In this document: positions 61,980-64,000 of the stretch, in pieces
Layout of the letters: every line of letters begins with the position of its first letter
Position numbering within the stretch: position 1 is the stretch's first letter
Assembly: GCF_029223285.1 (NCBI RefSeq)
Contig: NZ_JARHUJ010000008.1
Coordinates: 310,001-374,000 of the forward strand
Reading direction: 5' to 3'
Source: Paraflavitalea sp. CAU 1676
Lineage (GTDB): Bacteria; Bacteroidota; Bacteroidia; Chitinophagales; Chitinophagaceae
DNA: 64,000 nt
Position numbers and translations under genes: made by a program
The notes under the pieces: generated by a model
Database searches by the model: none
What the model was told of the DNA's origin: nothing
The model's input: the letters and a program-made list of their open reading frames with translations, nothing else

Positions 61980-62363
61980 CATAGCGATTATCATGGTTGC
62001 TTTCTGACAAACGGGTTTACTCAATTCATCGTAAATTTTAACAATTGGTCGGATAGGCTCTTTTCCGGCTTCACGCACCATGTACTTTTGCGACAGTAGA
62101 CACAGGTAAATGGAATTTCCTCTGCGGACTTACCTCCTTTTTGATTAGTGCAATCCTATTGCCTGTTGCTGCTCCATGCAACCCTCGCATGCCGACTGCC
62201 CGGCAGTCTCCGATCCAATTATCGCTAAGCATTTACCTATGCAGGTACTACCTGCATACAGACTTTTTTTGCCCATTGCACCATGCATGGCCCCGCGCCG
62301 CTTGCGTTGGGAAGCCGCATGGGCATGCATCAATCTGTTTTCATGTTGTCAATCATTTTTACG
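61980..62363. promoter_or_regulatory. Gap between the efflux cluster and the nidogen-domain gene
   Basis: 384 bases with no gene. TACTTTTG at 62083-62090 fits a -7 element; upstream TTTT at 62061-62064 is one base off a -33. If used, the leader would be about 270 bases. No terminator is obvious after the TolC gene. Confidence 0.4.
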
Positions 62364-64000
62364 ATGAATACTTCTTTACGGGTTGCTCTATTTAGCCTTC
62401 TGTTTATCCTGGCAAGCGCCGGCATGGCCGATGCTCAAACCGTAAAACGGGTTCCCGACCTCAGGCCGGGCACGGTTTCGTGGAACGGGTTTCTCCGCGA
62501 CAGCAAGATCAGGGCGCACAGTAAGGTGAGCGCATCTGGTGCTACTGCTGTTGATGCAAAGTCGCTGCGTGCTACTGATGGTCAGGTACGTGCTCCACGC
62601 GTTACTACGGCTACTGCACGTGGTTCGCAATCGACGGCGGCTCAGGCCCTGGCTGCATCCGCCTGCTTTGTGCCAATAGATGGTACCTTCTCCGCCCTGC
62701 CGAGAGACAACGACGGCAGCTCGGAACTGATCTCCCTTCCTTTTTCTTTCAACCTGTACGGTACCGAATACAATTCTGTTTACATCAATACCAACGGCTC
62801 CCTGTCGTTCCTGGAGCCTATGGAAGACAACTATTCTTTTCCGCTTCCCTACTTCGCGCCCATGATCGCTCCCTTCTGGTCTGACATCGATACCCGCAAC
62901 CCGGCCAGCGGACAGATCTATTATAAAGTAACGCCCACCCATCTTATCGTTACCTGGGATCGCGTTGGGTATGCCGATGAAATGGCCGACCTCGTCAATA
63001 CGTTCCAGGTCATCATTGGTGTGCCAGGCGACGAACTACTGGGACCAGGCATCAACCTGAAAATGAATTATGGCGATATGCAATGGGCTACGGCCTATGA
63101 GAACAGTCTATTTCCCGCCCTCGTTGGTATTAACGGAGACTTTCTGCAACATTACCAGCAGATCGGACTGTTTGATAAAGTAGATGCCAGCTATGATGGG
63201 CCGTCGGGCGAGAACGATGGTGTGCAATACCTCGCCAATAAATGTTTTGCGTACGATGTAAGAACGCTGAGTAATCTGCCCCCTCAATTCACTTTCAACA
63301 ATCCCACCCGTCTTATTGAACTGAATGTGGGAGAAACGATAGAATTAGAACCTTTCTTTACTTCTCCCGAACCGGGCCAAACGGTGACCACGCAGGTACG
63401 GATCGATGAAGAAGAGATCTGCAAGTTTACTTATTCGGTGACCAATGGCGCTACTTCCAAAGTGAAGATGAAACTGGTGGGGGATCTTTGCAACGCCGGT
63501 GTACACATCGTGTACCTGGTTGCTACCGATGATGGCAATCCCCAGCAATGCACTACAGTTGCCCTGGTCTTTTGGGTGAAGGCAGACGTGCCGGTGATCG
63601 ATTTCCCCACACCGGTAGATGATGATGGCGATGGTCGTTATCCACTCAAAGCAACCGCCAACGGCGGCCAGCCTATCGTTTATGAGCTGGTGGCTGGTCA
63701 GGGGCATATCGAGGGCGATACGCTGATCGCTACCGGTGTAGGTCCAATTGTCGTTAGGGCCTGGGTGGAAAGTGAAGGACAATTTCCGGATGTTTTCAAA
63801 GATGCGTTGGTGTGTGTGGCGGCTAAAAGTCCGGGCTCTATTCAGGGAGACAACAATGCCTGTCTTGGTTTCACCGCAACCTATCGGGTTGAGCCAGTAG
63901 CAGGAGCTATTTATAACTGGACTGTAGAGGGTGGCACCCTTCAGTTCACCGATAACGAAGCTACCGTAACCTGGAAGTCGGTGGGTAAACACCTGCTGTC
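62364..64000 (+). CDS. Large secreted protein with nidogen-like domain (partial, runs off the window)
   Basis: The first 545 residues are visible and the frame is open to the right edge. Signal peptide MNTSLRVALFSLLFILASAG, cleaved near ADAQ. After an Ala/Thr/Ser-rich linker (about 30-95) comes a nidogen (NIDO) domain: LPFSFNLYGTEYNSVYINTN, GSLSFLEPMEDN, APFWSDIDTRNPASGQIYYK, TWDRVGYADEMADLVNTFQV. Later sequence (PPQFTFNNPTRLIELNVGET; GSIQGDNNACLGFTATYRVE) looks like Ig/PKD-type repeats of Bacteroidota surface adhesins. It is probably exported to the cell surface; a T9SS tail would lie beyond the window. Confidence 0.85.
   Translation, partial: MNTSLRVALFSLLFILASAGMADAQTVKRVPDLRPGTVSWNGFLRDSKIRAHSKVSASGATAVDAKSLRATDGQVRAPRVTTATARGSQSTAAQALAASACFVPIDGTFSALPRDNDGSSELISLPFSFNLYGTEYNSVYINTNGSLSFLEPMEDNYSFPLPYFAPMIAPFWSDIDTRNPASGQIYYKVTPTHLIVTWDRVGYADEMADLVNTFQVIIGVPGDELLGPGINLKMNYGDMQWATAYENSLFPALVGINGDFLQHYQQIGLFDKVDASYDGPSGENDGVQYLANKCFAYDVRTLSNLPPQFTFNNPTRLIELNVGETIELEPFFTSPEPGQTVTTQVRIDEEEICKFTYSVTNGATSKVKMKLVGDLCNAGVHIVYLVATDDGNPQQCTTVALVFWVKADVPVIDFPTPVDDDGDGRYPLKATANGGQPIVYELVAGQGHIEGDTLIATGVGPIVVRAWVESEGQFPDVFKDALVCVAAKSPGSIQGDNNACLGFTATYRVEPVAGAIYNWTVEGGTLQFTDNEATVTWKSVGKHLL

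Overview
The window reads as a chromosomal segment of a Bacteroidota bacterium, most likely family Chitinophagaceae. The support is family-level: GLPGLI and DUF1573 proteins, CarboxypepD_reg-like outer-membrane barrels, type IX secretion C-terminal domains, SprB-like repeats, a BlaI/M56 pair, a membrane pyrophosphatase, an lptE-secG block, and several promoters of the Bacteroidetes TTG-N(17-21)-TAnnTTTG form. The genus cannot be fixed from sequence alone.

Layout. 1-9.5 kb: the end of pruA, small membrane and outer-membrane proteins, then pyrimidine and cofactor genes (pyrR, pyrB, coaD, a hotdog thioesterase, a secreted hydrolase, a Nudix hydrolase on the other strand, pyrE, a metal-binding HMA protein). 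9.5-12.7 kb: 3.2 kb with no credible gene, filled by four 91-bp tandem repeats followed by some forty small imperfect palindromes of the form GGTC-(A/T core)-GACC. 12.7-14.1 kb: a divergent pair, an LEA-2 lipoprotein and a WbqC-like protein. 14.1-16.6 kb: a second gene-free block of similar texture. 16.6-24.4 kb: an outer-membrane barrel with its GLPGLI partner, an FKBP lipoprotein, a type IX secreted protein, and the M56/BlaI pair. 25.1-34.7 kb: hppA, an AsmA-like protein, trmH, a TlpA-like thioredoxin and two paralogous lipoproteins. 34.8-42.5 kb: a minus-strand block, miaB - sigma-54-type activator - lptE - TPR-like protein - secG - mltG - yihY - redoxin. 42.8-50.2 kb: a TonB-receptor-like barrel, a patatin phospholipase and a large type IX secreted adhesin-like protein. 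50.2-62 kb: tRNA-Gly(CCC) with two broken copies of its 3' half, an RND protein, and a plus-strand cluster of HTH regulator, six-cysteine secreted peptide, beta-propeller lipoprotein, DUF1573 lipoprotein, RND adaptor, second RND protein and TolC-like channel. 62.4 kb to the end: the start of a nidogen-domain surface protein.

How the genes fit together. pyrR, pyrB and pyrE serve UMP synthesis. lptE, secG, mltG and the AsmA-like protein serve envelope building. The peptide/RND cluster looks like one functional unit that makes and exports something, possibly the cysteine-rich peptide.

The least explained part is the pair of palindrome-rich gene-free blocks around the WbqC gene. The first is polarised: identical repeat units at its left end give way to units that keep only the palindrome and, for a while, the 91-93 bp spacing. 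All motif counts and spacings here were made by eye.
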